Positions 7,566 to 16,750 of a stretch of DNA of 64,000 nt are shown here, piece after piece. The stretch spans positions 1 through 64,000 of the forward strand of contig CATZNW010000013.1 of assembly GCA_958422185.1 (NCBI GenBank). The letters run 5' to 3'. Below the pieces are notes generated by a model. The model saw only the letters and a program-made list of their open reading frames with translations, was not told the origin of the DNA and ran no database searches. Positions within the stretch are counted from its first letter, which is position 1; each line of letters opens with the position of its first letter. The position numbers were made by a program, and so were the translations under genes. The DNA is from an uncultured Clostridium sp. GTDB lineage: Bacteria > Bacillota > Clostridia > Oscillospirales > Acutalibacteraceae.

Positions 7566-9833
7566 TTATCTTTTTTTAATTTTGTTCAGCATTCCGTTTA
7601 TCTTTAAAATATCTTCCTTTGAAAACTTTCCGCCCATCATCATAAGCGCACGCTTAAGGGTAAAGCCCTTGGCAATACCAAGCATTGTTTTATTGATCTT
7701 AAACCCTGCGATGCTGGCACCACCCTTTTTCTTTTTATCCTCATTTTCTTTGCCTGATGAAAAGGCTTTTGAAATCATAAACAGTAACTTAACGGAAAAG
7801 ATCTTTCCTCTGAAGGTAGAAATAATATCTCCAATGGTATCATTTACGGAGAATCTGCCAGGCGGAGTTGAGATCTCAAACCAGTTGATCACCGCGCCTT
7901 CTTCCTTCATTCTGTAATTTTCATTAAAGGTATCCACTTTTTTAATTATGCTCTCATCAGTGCAGTCGCCGCATTTTGCAAGCAGCATGGTTTCGCCCTT
8001 GTTTTCAACTTTGAACTTGAAGAAAGGAAATTCGCCTTTTTCCTGCTTATCAATAAGCTTTCCGTTAGCAAACAACTCAACATACGGCAGATTTGAATAA
8101 ACAGTCACAGAAGTAATATCCTCTACCCTGTCAACGTACCGCTTTGAGCAGATATGGACAAACGGTTCATCAGACAGCCATGCTTTATAGGCGTAAAATG
8201 AATCTTTTTTATATTTTCTGTCAAATGTAACCAGGCCCTTGTGATTCATGCCGTTTTCTCCGCCTTCAGCGCGGGCATCCGCGGCAAAATCAAACATATT
8301 CCACACATGGGTTGCCCAAAGATAGGGTCTTTTTGCAATCTGCTTTATAAGTTCTTCATGATAATACGCCTGATATTCCTCAGTATAATCCCCCTGTTCC
8401 GGTTCTGAGGTGTGCCAGTCGAGCGCTTCGCATCCGTATTCACTGATTCCAATAACACGATCGGGATATTTTTTATGGTAATCATCAAACCATGGACCGT
8501 ACATGCTGACGTTTCCGCCATACCATCCAAAGTAATGATTATATGAAAGTATATCGGAGATGCGAGTAATCTCTTCAGAAGGATCGCACATGGTGACTAC
8601 TGCCATTGTTGTAGGTCTTGTTGTATCCAGGCTGTGCACGAGATCATTTAAAATCCGGTGATTCTCAATCATATCCTTGTCAGCAGCACCGCCCATTGTT
8701 ATCTCATTTGAGAGACCCCATGTAACAATGCAGGGGTGGTTGTAATTCTGATATATCAGTTCTTTCATCTGGGAAATCGTATTTTCGCGTCCGTTTGGCA
8801 TATGCCGCGAAATGTAAGGTATCTCCGCCCAGACAATAAGGCCATGCTCGTCACAGAGATCATAAAAGTCCTGTGAATGCTGATAATGCGCCAAACGGAC
8901 GGTATTTGCGCCCATCTCACATATCAGCTCGATATCCTCTTTGTGATGTTCGTATTTAAGTGCGTTACCGATACCGGGTCTGTCCTGGTGACGGGAAACG
9001 CCGCGAAGAGGATAAGTTCTGCCGTTAAGGTAAAAACCTTTGTCCGCGTCAAAAGACAGAGAACGGCAGCCGAATTTGCAGGATACCTCGTCAAGCACTT
9101 CATCATTTTCAATAATCTGTGCCCGGGCCGTATATAAATACGGGTCTTTAACGCCGTCCCAAAGATGCGCGTTTTCCAGACGGAAACTGCATTCAGCAAC
9201 TTTACCGGAAACAGTGTCAGCAAATACAGAATTGCCGGTTTCATCCAATATATCAAATTGTACCTGAGCTTCTTTATTCGGATAAGCGCTTACGCTTATA
9301 TCGGCAGTATTGCCCTGCACAACGGGTGTTACAGCAATACCCGGAGAACCAAAACAATCAAGGTCAAAATGCTTTGCCGGCACGGAGATGATTTTTACGC
9401 CGCGATAAATGCCGCCGTAGAAAGTGAAATCAGCCTGCTGAGGGTAAACAAAATCATTCGGGCTGTTATCAGCAGAGACCACAAGAAGGTTTTTATCCCT
9501 GATATCATCGATCCTGACTCTGAATGCTGAGTATCCGCCATGATGCGTAACCAGCTTCTTGCCGTTAAAATACACTTCCGCGCTTGAATTAACGGCGTCA
9601 AACTGAATGTAATGCTCCACCCCGTCCGGAAAATCCTCTTTCAGAAGTTCTTTAGCATAATAGCACTTGCCGCGGTAATAATCATTGCCGCCGTCCTGTC
9701 CGTCCGTTCCGTTCCATGTATGGGGCAGGTCTACCTGATCCCAGCTGGCCGGCAGGCTGGAGGGAGGGGCGTCGGCATCTTTGGAAAAGAACCAGCCACT
9801 GTTTATCTCTTTGATATTTCTCATAAAATTCAC
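7566..9833 (-). CDS. Glycoside hydrolase family 2 enzyme (beta-galactosidase/beta-glucuronidase type)
   Basis: 755 residues without a signal peptide, so cytoplasmic. The GH2 architecture is a sugar-binding jelly roll (about 10-150), an Ig-like domain (160-265) and a TIM barrel (270-560). GLSNE carries the probable acid/base Glu377 and ISEYG the nucleophile Glu465. The chain ends in a basic extension of roughly 110 residues with KRALMMMGGKFS, resembling the tail of several gut Firmicutes glycosidases. It starts 3 bp after the GH30 stop, so the two form one operon. It probably trims oligosaccharides released by the GH30 enzyme; substrate specificity is not readable. Confidence 0.9.
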   Translation of the reverse strand: MNFMRNIKEINSGWFFSKDADAPPSSLPASWDQVDLPHTWNGTDGQDGGNDYYRGKCYYAKELLKEDFPDGVEHYIQFDAVNSSAEVYFNGKKLVTHHGGYSAFRVRIDDIRDKNLLVVSADNSPNDFVYPQQADFTFYGGIYRGVKIISVPAKHFDLDCFGSPGIAVTPVVQGNTADISVSAYPNKEAQVQFDILDETGNSVFADTVSGKVAECSFRLENAHLWDGVKDPYLYTARAQIIENDEVLDEVSCKFGCRSLSFDADKGFYLNGRTYPLRGVSRHQDRPGIGNALKYEHHKEDIELICEMGANTVRLAHYQHSQDFYDLCDEHGLIVWAEIPYISRHMPNGRENTISQMKELIYQNYNHPCIVTWGLSNEITMGGAADKDMIENHRILNDLVHSLDTTRPTTMAVVTMCDPSEEITRISDILSYNHYFGWYGGNVSMYGPWFDDYHKKYPDRVIGISEYGCEALDWHTSEPEQGDYTEEYQAYYHEELIKQIAKRPYLWATHVWNMFDFAADARAEGGENGMNHKGLVTFDRKYKKDSFYAYKAWLSDEPFVHICSKRYVDRVEDITSVTVYSNLPYVELFANGKLIDKQEKGEFPFFKFKVENKGETMLLAKCGDCTDESIIKKVDTFNENYRMKEEGAVINWFEISTPPGRFSVNDTIGDIISTFRGKIFSVKLLFMISKAFSSGKENEDKKKKGGASIAGFKINKTMLGIAKGFTLKRALMMMGGKFSKEDILKINGMLNKIKKR

Positions 9834-9836
9834 CCT

Positions 9837-11357
9837 TTATTTACTGAAAATATATGTTGAAACTGAATTTTGCGCGCACTCGTAACTATCCTGCGGAACG
9901 CCGCTGTAGACCTCTTCACACATTTTTCCCGAGTCAGTGGTATACACGGTAAGATCAGAATATCCGTTCAGATCGATCTTAATATTTCTCGTACTGCCCT
10001 CATTCACAACAACCACGACTACATTTCCTTCGGGAGTCAAATATGCAGTTTCATTTACAAGTTCTCTGAAATGCGTTCCCTCATCATCCTTGTAGGTTGC
10101 GAGAGTGAAAACACCGTCTGAACAGTCAAGCACTACCGAACCGGCGGGAATGAACCGGCTGTAATGCATATATCCGTAATATCGGTAAGAAGTATAATAA
10201 TCCGTAGTGTCAGCAGGATTCGCAACGAGTAGCCCGTCTGAGTAATCTTTTCCGTCTTCGGGATTCACTCCGGTCTCGTTTACAGCGACCCAGTTGCTCC
10301 AACCGTTGACATTAAGGCAGCCAATATCGTTTGAGATAACACGAGCCATTATGATCGCAGTCATGGGGTCCGACGCGTCATGTGCCGCAGGAAGCTCGCA
10401 CCACTCACTCATATCGCTTCTGACTGCAACACTGTCAGTGATCCAGTTCCCGAATCTGTCTTTCTTAACTTTATCATTGTCATTAAAATATGAATGAAAA
10501 CTGTATACTCCAAGCACCTGGCTGATGTCCTCGTCAGCCATCATCAGATCATAATACTTCTTTGCAGTATCTCCGATATTTCCGCTTTCAAGAGCATAGA
10601 GTTTAACATCGATTCCTCTTTCAATGATCTGCTGAGCAAAGACTTTCAAAAGCGCAACAGCTTCTTCTGCTTCATAATGGCACCCTTCCTGAGCAGGTGC
10701 TTCTCCTCCCCAGCCCCACTGCGGCTCATTGATCGGAGATATGTATTTTACAGGAATACCTTCTGCAATAAAATGCTCTGTGATCGTCAGGAAATAATCG
10801 GCATAGTCTTCATAACGGCTGGGATCCAGATTGGATTCACTGCCGCTGTCCGAGCCGCTTGAGCGGCCGTTTTTACACATTGAATAATGGGGCGAATTCG
10901 CAAACAGAACGACTGTATCCACACCTCTGTCGAGTGCTGCACGCAACATGGCCTGTGAATCCGCGTCACGGCTCCAGTCATATTCGTACTCCCCTGTTTC
11001 ATCATTATACACATAAAAACTTTCGCCAAGGCGCCACTCGTTTGTTACAACATTATTTTCCGGATCGTATCCGCCGTACAGGCAGTATCGGTATGTGTCC
11101 AAATTTAGTCCGTCCTCAGAAAAGAGAAGATTGGCGATTTCATTTCTTGTTTGATCGTTGCTGATATCATCCGCCCACCAGCAGTCTGAAGTTCCCCAGC
11201 CGCTGATCTCCTGGAGCTGCTTATCTTCATTTACCTTTATAGTAAGAGTACAGCTTTTTGAGGCGGCATAATAAATTCCCAGCGTTGCCACTGTTAGAAT
11301 AATAATAACCAGTACTGCAGCGATTACCCTTAAAAATATTTTTACCGATTTTTTCAT
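9837..11357 (-). CDS. Membrane-anchored or secreted glycoside hydrolase, GH30-like
   Basis: 506 residues. MKKSVKIFLR and a single long hydrophobic segment (about 8-32) without an obvious cleavage site point to a membrane-anchored extracellular enzyme. A clan GH-A barrel follows: the motif ISGWGTSDCWW, then ISPINEPQWGW with acid/base Glu211, and DMSEWC with nucleophile Glu318, then a beta-sandwich. This pattern fits GH30 endo-glycanases; the WGWGGEAPAQEGC stretch recalls the beta-1,6-galactanase branch, but this is tentative. It is the first gene of the GH30-GH2 operon. It lies divergent from tRNA-Leu(TAG). Confidence 0.85.
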   Translation of the reverse strand: MKKSVKIFLRVIAAVLVIIILTVATLGIYYAASKSCTLTIKVNEDKQLQEISGWGTSDCWWADDISNDQTRNEIANLLFSEDGLNLDTYRYCLYGGYDPENNVVTNEWRLGESFYVYNDETGEYEYDWSRDADSQAMLRAALDRGVDTVVLFANSPHYSMCKNGRSSGSDSGSESNLDPSRYEDYADYFLTITEHFIAEGIPVKYISPINEPQWGWGGEAPAQEGCHYEAEEAVALLKVFAQQIIERGIDVKLYALESGNIGDTAKKYYDLMMADEDISQVLGVYSFHSYFNDNDKVKKDRFGNWITDSVAVRSDMSEWCELPAAHDASDPMTAIIMARVISNDIGCLNVNGWSNWVAVNETGVNPEDGKDYSDGLLVANPADTTDYYTSYRYYGYMHYSRFIPAGSVVLDCSDGVFTLATYKDDEGTHFRELVNETAYLTPEGNVVVVVVNEGSTRNIKIDLNGYSDLTVYTTDSGKMCEEVYSGVPQDSYECAQNSVSTYIFSK

Positions 11358-11415
11358 AAAATACCCCTTTTATATATTGATTTCATTAAGAATTAATGAT
11401 AAAATAATAAAAAAT

Positions 11416-11498
11416 GCGGGTATGGTGGAATTGGCAGACACGCAAGATTTAGGATCTTGTGGGCGACCGTGCAGGTTCAAGTCCTGTTACCCGCACCA
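11416..11498 (+). tRNA. tRNA-Leu, anticodon TAG
   Basis: 83 nt with encoded CCA. Acceptor GCGGGTA/TACCCGC, anticodon stem CAAGA/TCTTG with loop TTTAGGA (TAG), and a class II variable arm. Confidence 0.97.
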
Positions 11499-11506
11499 TT
11501 ATACTT

Positions 11507-11580
11507 GCGGCTGTAGTTCATCGGTAGAATGCGAGCTTCCCAAGCTCGACAGGTGGGTTCGACTCCCATCAGCCGCTCCA
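11507..11580 (+). tRNA. tRNA-Gly, anticodon CCC
   Basis: 74 nt with encoded CCA. Acceptor GCGGCTG/CAGCCGC, anticodon stem CGAGC/GCTCG with loop TTCCCAA (CCC). It lies 8 bp after tRNA-Leu and is probably transcribed with it. Confidence 0.97.
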
Positions 11581-11584
11581 TCAG

Positions 11585-11612
11585 GGCAGTGCTTTTGCAC
11601 TGCCGTTTTTTA
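11585..11612 (+). terminator. Terminator of the tRNA-Leu/tRNA-Gly unit
   Basis: GGCAGTGC-TTTT-GCACTGCC followed by GTTTTTT. Confidence 0.9.
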
Positions 11613-11614
11613 TC

Positions 11615-12010
11615 TTATTTTTCTTTTTCAGACGCATATAAAGATTTCCTTATATATTTAGGCAGCTTGCTTACTGCTGCATGGTATGAGCAATCAGCCA
11701 TATCAAACAAGACCTCGTCTTCAAGTGAATCTACAGCTACGGTAAACGCATATTTCTGCTGCGCGTCAGGAACATGCCACGCGCGCTGCACAGTATCGGG
11801 ATATAAATTACGGAAGAACTGCCCAGTCAGTACATCGCAGTTAAAAGTAACAACATCCGTTCCTTTCAGATCAAAAAACTGGGCAAAGATCCTTCCGCGC
11901 TTATTTTCTGTTTTACCTACTCTTACTGCAGCAAGCTGCGGACCAAATGGATAATCCAGATATGCGCCTGCTTTTTTTAAGCAGTAATTCATTAGGTTTT
12001 GAGTAGTCAT
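11615..12010 (-). CDS. MmcQ/YjbR family protein
   Basis: 131 residues of the small CyaY-like alpha/beta fold family. The N-terminal DYPFGPQ and central FFDLKGTDVVTFNCD are typical. Family members have been called DNA-binding proteins, but the molecular role is not established. It sits 9 bp downstream of comF on the same strand and may be transcribed with comEA-comF. Nothing points to a special function here. Confidence 0.85.
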   Translation of the reverse strand: MTTQNLMNYCLKKAGAYLDYPFGPQLAAVRVGKTENKRGRIFAQFFDLKGTDVVTFNCDVLTGQFFRNLYPDTVQRAWHVPDAQQKYAFTVAVDSLEDEVLFDMADCSYHAAVSKLPKYIRKSLYASEKEK

Positions 12011-12019
12011 TTGAACTCC

Positions 12020-12721
12020 TTATTTTACTATTGCAAAGACAGCACAGTAAACCGCTTTAGCGCCGTAAGCCTTTAAAGTCAGCGCCGCTGAAGAAAGCGT
12101 TGCCCCGGTCGTTTTAACATCATCTATGAGTAAAACGGTCTTATCTGTTACGTTTGCACAGGGATTCAGACCAAAAACATTATACATATTTACGAACCTG
12201 TTAGAGGCGGTCTGACGTTTCTGCATTTTTGTTCTTCGCTTTTTAACTAGCAGATCACAGCAAGTCAAGCCGCATTGCTCTCCGACAACATGAGCAAGCA
12301 GTTCTGACTGATTGTATCCCCTGTATTTTTCATCATACTTTCGCATCGGTATATAGGTAACGCAGTCAAAATCAATGGATTCATAAATCGTTTTAACTGT
12401 TTCAGCGATCTCTGCACCCTGGGCTGCGGCAAGACCCGGCAGATCATTCATTTTGCAGTTAAGAACTCCGCGTGCAATGGAATCTTTGTAATAAAACGGG
12501 GCCGCAACAGCTTTATATTCCGGTTTGTGAGGATCTTTTTTACAGATACAATCCGCCTTTTCACATCCGCATTTAGTACAAATGGGCATACGGATACGCT
12601 CAGCTGATTCGCATTTGCTGCACAGCTCCTCATCAAACTCTATAATCTCACCGCATATCCTGCATTTATTTGGGAAGAGCGCGGCTTTTAAAATATCAAA
12701 AGATTCTGTAAAGACACTCAT
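12020..12721 (-). CDS. comF: ComF-family phosphoribosyltransferase-like competence protein
   Basis: 233 residues. An N-terminal four-plus-cysteine zinc ribbon (CRICG, CSKC, CTKCGCEKADCIC, residues 20-62) is followed by a PRTase domain ending in VLLIDDVKTTGATL, the PRPP-binding loop. ComFC-type proteins are needed for natural transformation, probably at the step where imported single-stranded DNA is handled in the cytoplasm. Its ATG overlaps the comEA stop by 4 bp, so the pair is coupled. With comEC at 33-35 kb, the window contains three DNA-uptake genes. Confidence 0.92.
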   Translation of the reverse strand: MSVFTESFDILKAALFPNKCRICGEIIEFDEELCSKCESAERIRMPICTKCGCEKADCICKKDPHKPEYKAVAAPFYYKDSIARGVLNCKMNDLPGLAAAQGAEIAETVKTIYESIDFDCVTYIPMRKYDEKYRGYNQSELLAHVVGEQCGLTCCDLLVKKRRTKMQKRQTASNRFVNMYNVFGLNPCANVTDKTVLLIDDVKTTGATLSSAALTLKAYGAKAVYCAVFAIVK

Positions 12722-13185
12722 ATAGTTACATAAGGCACTATCTTTTCATAAAGTGCGTCCCCTATTCCGCTGATATCTTTTAACTGCTCAACACTTGTGT
12801 ATCCTCCGAGATGCTCCCGATAAGCAATGATAGACGCGGCTCTCACATCACCGATTCCGTCTATTGCCATAAGTTCCTCTTTTGTACAAGTATTAAGATC
12901 TAACGGAAAATCAACATTCATTTCCGAAACTGCGCTTTCGTCCGCTGCGTAAGTAACAGAATTTTGCTCATCCGTCAAAGTTCCGCCCTCGGTATCAGGC
13001 TGAATATTAAAATCAGGCGAATACATTTCCGTCTGAGTTTGTGAAACCGTGTAATCATTTGAAATTTTAGGTTGAGAAAATCCCAGATAAGCAAAAACGG
13101 CAGCAAGCAGTAAAAGCGCTATTCCAACAAGAATATCGCTTTGCTTTGCGCCGTTTGATTTTTGCTTATCCCTGCTCATAAACAA
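12718..13185 (-). CDS. comEA: ComEA-like DNA-binding helix-hairpin-helix protein
   Basis: 155 residues. The N-terminus is short and basic, with one membrane segment (about 20-40, LVGIALLLLAAVFAYLGF). An acidic linker follows, then two HhH motifs (LDLNTCTKEELMAIDGIGDV and SGIGDALYEKI). Family members are membrane-anchored receptors that hand double-stranded DNA to ComEC. The SLBB domain of longer ComEA proteins is missing. It begins 19 bp after the spoIIIE-like gene and is coupled to comF. Confidence 0.9.
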   Translation of the reverse strand: MFMSRDKQKSNGAKQSDILVGIALLLLAAVFAYLGFSQPKISNDYTVSQTQTEMYSPDFNIQPDTEGGTLTDEQNSVTYAADESAVSEMNVDFPLDLNTCTKEELMAIDGIGDVRAASIIAYREHLGGYTSVEQLKDISGIGDALYEKIVPYVTI

Positions 13186-13203
13186 GATCTCCGCTAAAAG
13201 CCT

Positions 13204-15723
13204 TTAATCACCTTGATTATCTATAATGTCGTCACCGAAATCAGAAGCAGAATCATAATGATCATCAACCGCCTGATCCATACTTTCGCCAAAAGACATT
13301 TGCTCCGTATTCTCCGCAGTAAACTGCCTTCCGCTGTCATAAGCCCGTTTTTCAAGCCACATCTGCATATTCATAAGCACTTTTCGCGGCTTGCTTCCCT
13401 CTGAAGGTCCAATAACGCCGTAATCCTGTAACTGATCTATTATCTTTGCTCCGCGCGCATATCCCACAGACAATTTACGCTGCAAAAATGAAGTAGAAGC
13501 CGTACCTGATTCAATAACTACTTCAGCTGCTTTTTCAAACAGCGGATCGTAATTTTCTTCTTCATCTTCTCCCTCAAACGGGCTCTTTTTATCTTTAACG
13601 GCTTTTTCCTCTATTTCTTTCTGTATATTCTCGTCATATTCTGACTCGCCCTGTTTCTTGATATAATCGCAAAGCGCCTCTATCTCTTCATCATCGATAA
13701 AGCAGCCCTGAACGCGGACCGGTTTATTTGCGCCGATAGGACTGTACAGCATATCGCCGTTTCCAAGCAGTTTTTCAGCGCCGCCTGCATCGAGTATGGT
13801 TCTTGAATCTACCTGCGAGGAAACCGTAAGCGCTATACGGGAAGAAATATTTGCTTTAATGAGGCCGGTAATTACGTCAACAGACGGCCTTTGCGTAGCA
13901 ATAACAAGATGCATACCGGCAGCGCGTGCCATCTGCGCGAGCCGGCAGATAGAATCTTCTACCTCTTTTGGAGCTGCCATCATAAGATCTGCAAGTTCGT
14001 CAATAAAAATACAGATCTTCGGCATGAACTCCATGTCATCATGCTTGGCAACATACTTATTATATCCGTCTATATCGCGCACTCCGGTCTCAGAAAACTT
14101 GTTGTAACGCTGCAGCATTTCCGAAACAGCCCAGCCCAAGGCGCCGGAGGCTTTTTTTGCGTCAGTAACGACCGGTACAAGCAGATGAGGAATACCGGCA
14201 TATCTGGAAAACTCAACCTGCTTAGGATCAATCATAAGAAATTTGACTTCATCCGGTCTGGCTCTGTATAGAATGGAAACAATAATTGAATTCATGCATA
14301 CGGATTTACCTGAACCCGTGGTGCCGGCGATCAGAAGATGAGGCATCTTTGCAATATCGCAGTAAACGCAGTTTCCGGCAATGTCTTTCCCGAGACCGGC
14401 TGAAAGCTTTGAACGCTGCTGAGAAAACTCCGGCGTTTCAATAAGCTCACGCATATACACCATATTTTTGACAGTGTTCGGTATTTCAATTCCCACAGCC
14501 GCCTTTCCGGGAATCGGCGCTTCTATCCTTACATGGGTAGCGGCAAGGTTTAGAGCGATATCGTCAGAAAGATTGGTGATTTTGGAAATTCTTATACCTG
14601 CCGCCGGTTTAAGCTCATAGCGAGTTACGGTCGGTCCGCGGCTTATATCTGTGATCGTTGCCTCAACATTAAACGAATGCAATGTTTCAATAAGTCTTTG
14701 CGCATTGCTTTTCAGTTCGCCGCTTACATCTTTCGTTGACGCATGTTTTCCGAGTTTCAGCAGACTTACAGGCGGAATGGCATAATCCTCTACGGACGCC
14801 TTCATCTGTTCCTTCGTGACTTCAAATTTTTCACCGTCCGCTTTATCCGGACTTTTGCTTTCGGACGAAGCATGCTCAACGATCTCATCTATTGATTTTT
14901 CTTTCTTTTTTTCTCGCTCCGCCTTATTCTTGGCATTAGCGGCATTGATCTCGTCAATTATTTTCTGTGTGGCAACAGCTTCTTCCAGCTGCGGAGCGTC
15001 TTCAGAATTCTTTTTGCTTTTACTTTTTCTGGAGCCCTCTGCCTGAACGGGAGCTTCACCGTCAAGCGGAACGTCAATATTGGATTTATTGCGTTTCCTC
15101 TGCTCTATCCTTTCCTCAATTACCGGCTGGACCCTATCATATGTAGCCTTAGCCGGTTTTACAGCTCCGCGCAGAAACTGAATAATCGTAATACCGCTCA
15201 GAAACATAAAATCTACAAATATCAGCAGAGCATCAACGATGATGGCAGGAGCTTTGCCGAGAGTCAGCAGCAGCCAGCCGATCACCGCTCCGAACAATCC
15301 GCCGTTGAATGTTTCAGAAGCCAGATTATACGCATCCAGCACCGACTGTGAAAATTCTGCTCCGGGCTGATTCTGGACAATATGTATACAGGAGGATATA
15401 AGAAGAACCATAATCACGCTTTCCGCACCCTTGATCACAAGCAGGCGGGGATCCTGCTCACGGAGCGAATAGAGAACTGTAATGACCATTGTAAGAAGCG
15501 GAAACACACATGCCGCAAATATGCCGAAAAGACCGACATACACATTGTGAACAAACAGCCATGCACCCTGACCTTTGATCAGAGCGATAAACAGAAACAG
15601 AAGAGAAAGCGCAAACAGCAGCACGCCGGACACCCTGTTTATTTCCGCGTTCTGGCTATTCTTATCCTGAGCTTTTTTTGTAGTCTTATTTGATTTTTTA
15701 TTTACTGTTTTTTTAGCTGCCAT
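13204..15723 (-). CDS. spoIIIE: FtsK/SpoIIIE DNA translocase
   Basis: 839 residues. A Lys-rich start and four membrane helices (about 30-190) are followed by a charged linker (200-310). The motor domain has Walker A GTTGSGKSV and Walker B IFIDELADLM. A C-terminal winged-helix gamma domain (about 735-800) reads polar sequences. The protein pumps chromosome DNA through the septum at division or sporulation. The upstream order tepA-ylzJ matches the Bacillus spoIIIE locus, which favours that name, but FtsK is equally acceptable without knowing whether the strain sporulates. AAGAGGA precedes the ATG. Confidence 0.95.
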   Translation of the reverse strand: MAAKKTVNKKSNKTTKKAQDKNSQNAEINRVSGVLLFALSLLFLFIALIKGQGAWLFVHNVYVGLFGIFAACVFPLLTMVITVLYSLREQDPRLLVIKGAESVIMVLLISSCIHIVQNQPGAEFSQSVLDAYNLASETFNGGLFGAVIGWLLLTLGKAPAIIVDALLIFVDFMFLSGITIIQFLRGAVKPAKATYDRVQPVIEERIEQRKRNKSNIDVPLDGEAPVQAEGSRKSKSKKNSEDAPQLEEAVATQKIIDEINAANAKNKAEREKKKEKSIDEIVEHASSESKSPDKADGEKFEVTKEQMKASVEDYAIPPVSLLKLGKHASTKDVSGELKSNAQRLIETLHSFNVEATITDISRGPTVTRYELKPAAGIRISKITNLSDDIALNLAATHVRIEAPIPGKAAVGIEIPNTVKNMVYMRELIETPEFSQQRSKLSAGLGKDIAGNCVYCDIAKMPHLLIAGTTGSGKSVCMNSIIVSILYRARPDEVKFLMIDPKQVEFSRYAGIPHLLVPVVTDAKKASGALGWAVSEMLQRYNKFSETGVRDIDGYNKYVAKHDDMEFMPKICIFIDELADLMMAAPKEVEDSICRLAQMARAAGMHLVIATQRPSVDVITGLIKANISSRIALTVSSQVDSRTILDAGGAEKLLGNGDMLYSPIGANKPVRVQGCFIDDEEIEALCDYIKKQGESEYDENIQKEIEEKAVKDKKSPFEGEDEEENYDPLFEKAAEVVIESGTASTSFLQRKLSVGYARGAKIIDQLQDYGVIGPSEGSKPRKVLMNMQMWLEKRAYDSGRQFTAENTEQMSFGESMDQAVDDHYDSASDFGDDIIDNQGD

Positions 15724-15732
15724 AAAATCCTC

Positions 15733-16599
15733 TTATCTGTTGCTGATAGCAACTTCAATAATTCCTATAATAACGCCCAGACCGCCGACCGCAAAGGAAT
15801 AGAATGAAAAATATTTAAGAAAATTATTTTTCAGTGTATAAAGCGAAAGCTTTGATACGAAAAACGAAAGGGCGCCTGCCACAACGACTCCGATTATTCC
15901 CGCGGCAATATTTACATATGTAACGCAAAGTGCGATCTCAATGGCCCCTCTTACCAATAAAACAGGCACACTTAGACTGATAAAATATCTGAATGCGATT
16001 TTCCTGTTAATTCCGAAAAGCGCAAGCACACACACTGTGGCAACGCATACTGAAAGACCTGATACGGGAACAGCAAAAAACACAAGCACTGACGTGACAA
16101 GGACCGCCGGAGCGGACAGCTGCTGCCCCTTTTCATTTTTCGCAAGCTTAACGGAAGCAAGTATGAGCAAAACGGCATTAATCAGGAAACATACGCCTTC
16201 GGAAATCAGATTTCCGTCATAGGAATAGGAATCAAGGAGTTCATATATGTTTCTTCCCCCGCCTATCGGTATCAGATAAATAAGCATAAATATGTACGGA
16301 ATAAAAGTATAGTACATAAATTTTCGTGAATTATTCGTTTTTTTAATATCAAAACTTTTGGTAAACAATTCTTTCCAAACGCAAAAGAATTCAAATATTA
16401 ATTTTAAAAAAACTTTATAAAATGCTACTACGATCCCGACAGCCATACCGATATGTATAAGCCCTGTTAATTCAGAGCAGCTGTTTGTATATCTTCCGGC
16501 AAAATCATGAAAGATAGCGGAATGACCGCTTTCAGATAAGGGAAAAAGATAAGTCAGGACCTGACCTATTGCCTGAAATATCGCTGTTATAATCGACAA
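15733..16599 (-). CDS. UppP/BacA-like membrane protein lacking the catalytic residues
   Basis: 288 residues, about eight membrane segments, TTG start with GGAGG 9 bp upstream. The N-terminal QVLTYLFPLSESGH aligns with EGLTEFLPVSSTGH of E. coli UppP, and GINRKIAFRYFISLSVPVL with the later MGVSRYAASEFSFLLAVP region, so homology is clear. Yet the two glutamates E17 and E21 become Gln13 and Tyr17, S27 becomes Glu23, and the PGFSRSG loop reads PVSGLSV so its Arg is Leu182. Only the His is kept. Undecaprenyl-pyrophosphate hydrolysis is therefore unlikely; binding of a polyprenyl lipid or a scaffold role is possible. It lies between ylzJ and spoIIIE. Confidence 0.75.
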   Translation of the reverse strand: MSIITAIFQAIGQVLTYLFPLSESGHSAIFHDFAGRYTNSCSELTGLIHIGMAVGIVVAFYKVFLKLIFEFFCVWKELFTKSFDIKKTNNSRKFMYYTFIPYIFMLIYLIPIGGGRNIYELLDSYSYDGNLISEGVCFLINAVLLILASVKLAKNEKGQQLSAPAVLVTSVLVFFAVPVSGLSVCVATVCVLALFGINRKIAFRYFISLSVPVLLVRGAIEIALCVTYVNIAAGIIGVVVAGALSFFVSKLSLYTLKNNFLKYFSFYSFAVGGLGVIIGIIEVAISNR

Positions 16600-16750
16600 T
16601 ATTCTTACCTCCGAACATCGAAGCGTTATCCAGGCAGAATCCGCACCTTATATAATCATAAGGATTGCTGGACCTCCCTTTGGAAACGCAAGGCGCTGAA
16701 TTCTGCATATCAAAAAAGATGTCACTGTCACTTACTATTGACCAGATCAT
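16532..16750 (-). CDS. ylzJ: YlzJ-like small protein
   Basis: 72 residues. Its ATG overlaps the tepA stop (ATGA), which indicates coupled translation. MIWSIVSDSDIFFD and SSNPYDYI resemble YlzJ, which sits between tepA and spoIIIE in Bacillus. The 3' end overlaps the TTG start of the UppP-like gene by 68 bp, which is unusual and raises a small doubt about one of the two boundaries. Function unknown. Confidence 0.7.
   Translation of the reverse strand: MIWSIVSDSDIFFDMQNSAPCVSKGRSSNPYDYIRCGFCLDNASMFGGKNIVDYNSDISGNRSGPDLSFSLI

Noticed and set aside
11377..11954. Plus-strand ORFs over the tRNA-Leu/tRNA-Gly pair and the YjbR gene
   Set aside because: They are translations of tRNA genes and antisense of a real gene.
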